Origin: Halocaridina rubra
Lineage: Eukaryota; Arthropoda; Malacostraca; Decapoda; Atyidae
Length of the DNA stretch: 10,000 bases
Direction: 5' to 3'
Assembly: GCA_037179515.1 (NCBI GenBank)
Contig: JAXCGZ010022670.1
Span: 90,001 to 100,000, forward strand
Positions 9,818-10,000 of this stretch are shown here, one piece after another. A program made the translations under genes and the position numbers. A model generated the notes under the pieces. That model saw nothing but the letters and a program-made list of their open reading frames with translations, was not told the DNA's origin and made no database searches. How positions within the stretch are numbered: the first letter of the stretch is position 1; each line of letters opens with the position of its first letter.

Positions 9818-10000
9818 GATTTTGATTATGGGAGACTTTAATCATAAAGAGATAGATTGGATAAATCTTGACCCACACAGTGGTGAGGACTCATTTGGGG
9901 CAAGATTCCTAGATTGCGTACAAGGGAATTTCCTACACCAACATGTAATGGAACCAACAAGAGCCAGGGGAGGGGATGAGCCATCACTACTTGATCTAGT
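9813..10000 (+). pseudogene. LINE ORF2 endonuclease, continued in shifted frame
   Basis: The second half of the endonuclease continues in the frame of codon 9813. It reads ILIMGDFNHKEIDW, with the hallmark GDFN motif at 9831-9842, then FLDCVQGNFLHQHVMEPTRA and DEPSLLDLV, the usual 'EPTRxxxxxxSLLDLV' block. The change of frame falls at the A7 run 9806-9812, where a one-base length difference accounts for it. The feature is cut by the window edge. It is either a genuine disabling mutation in this copy or a homopolymer sequencing error. Confidence 0.82.

Overview
This window is non-coding, repeat-rich eukaryotic nuclear DNA, most likely from an arthropod and plausibly a decapod crustacean. It holds nine long simple-sequence tracts, together about 7% of the window. 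It also holds a tRNA-derived SINE and the remains of at least five non-LTR retrotransposons (LINEs). I see no host gene, no rRNA or functional tRNA gene, no CRISPR array and no bacterial-type operon. The decapod suggestion is inference from the long AG/TC, AT, TG and AAT tracts (penaeid shrimp genomes are known for extreme microsatellite content) and from arthropod-like LINE sequences. It is not proof of species.

Layout. 1-1200: unrecognised AT-rich sequence with (AG)n and (AAT)n tracts. 1215-1401: a SINE with A and B boxes and an imperfect candidate target-site duplication. 1671-2560, minus strand: a decayed LINE 3' half with the reverse transcriptase (RT) YADD motif and a GAT-repeat tail. 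2671-2770: (TC)50. 3164-3421: (AG)n and (ATT)n. 3597-3815, minus: a short LINE C-terminal fragment, also with a GAT tail. 3816-4873: nothing recognised. 4874-5194: two long (AT)n blocks and a (TG)n block. 5281-7350, minus: an RTE-like LINE (here 'element A') whose RT domain is split by a second minus-strand LINE ('element B', 5931 to about 6550). 7363-7393: (CA)n. About 7400-10000, plus: a younger LINE with a probable 5' UTR, an intact ORF1 (8310-9389) and the start of ORF2 (endonuclease), which runs off the window and has one frameshift in an A7 run.

How the parts relate. Only the plus-strand LINE at the right end still has long open frames: ORF1 would bind RNA and ORF2 would nick target DNA and reverse-transcribe. 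The minus-strand LINEs are broken fossils. The SINE would have depended on a partner LINE for mobility, and nothing here identifies which. I found no evidence of a previously undescribed system. The most informative details are the nested A/B insertion, the ORF1/ORF2 overlap without an ATG, and the terminal structures of the LINE fragments.
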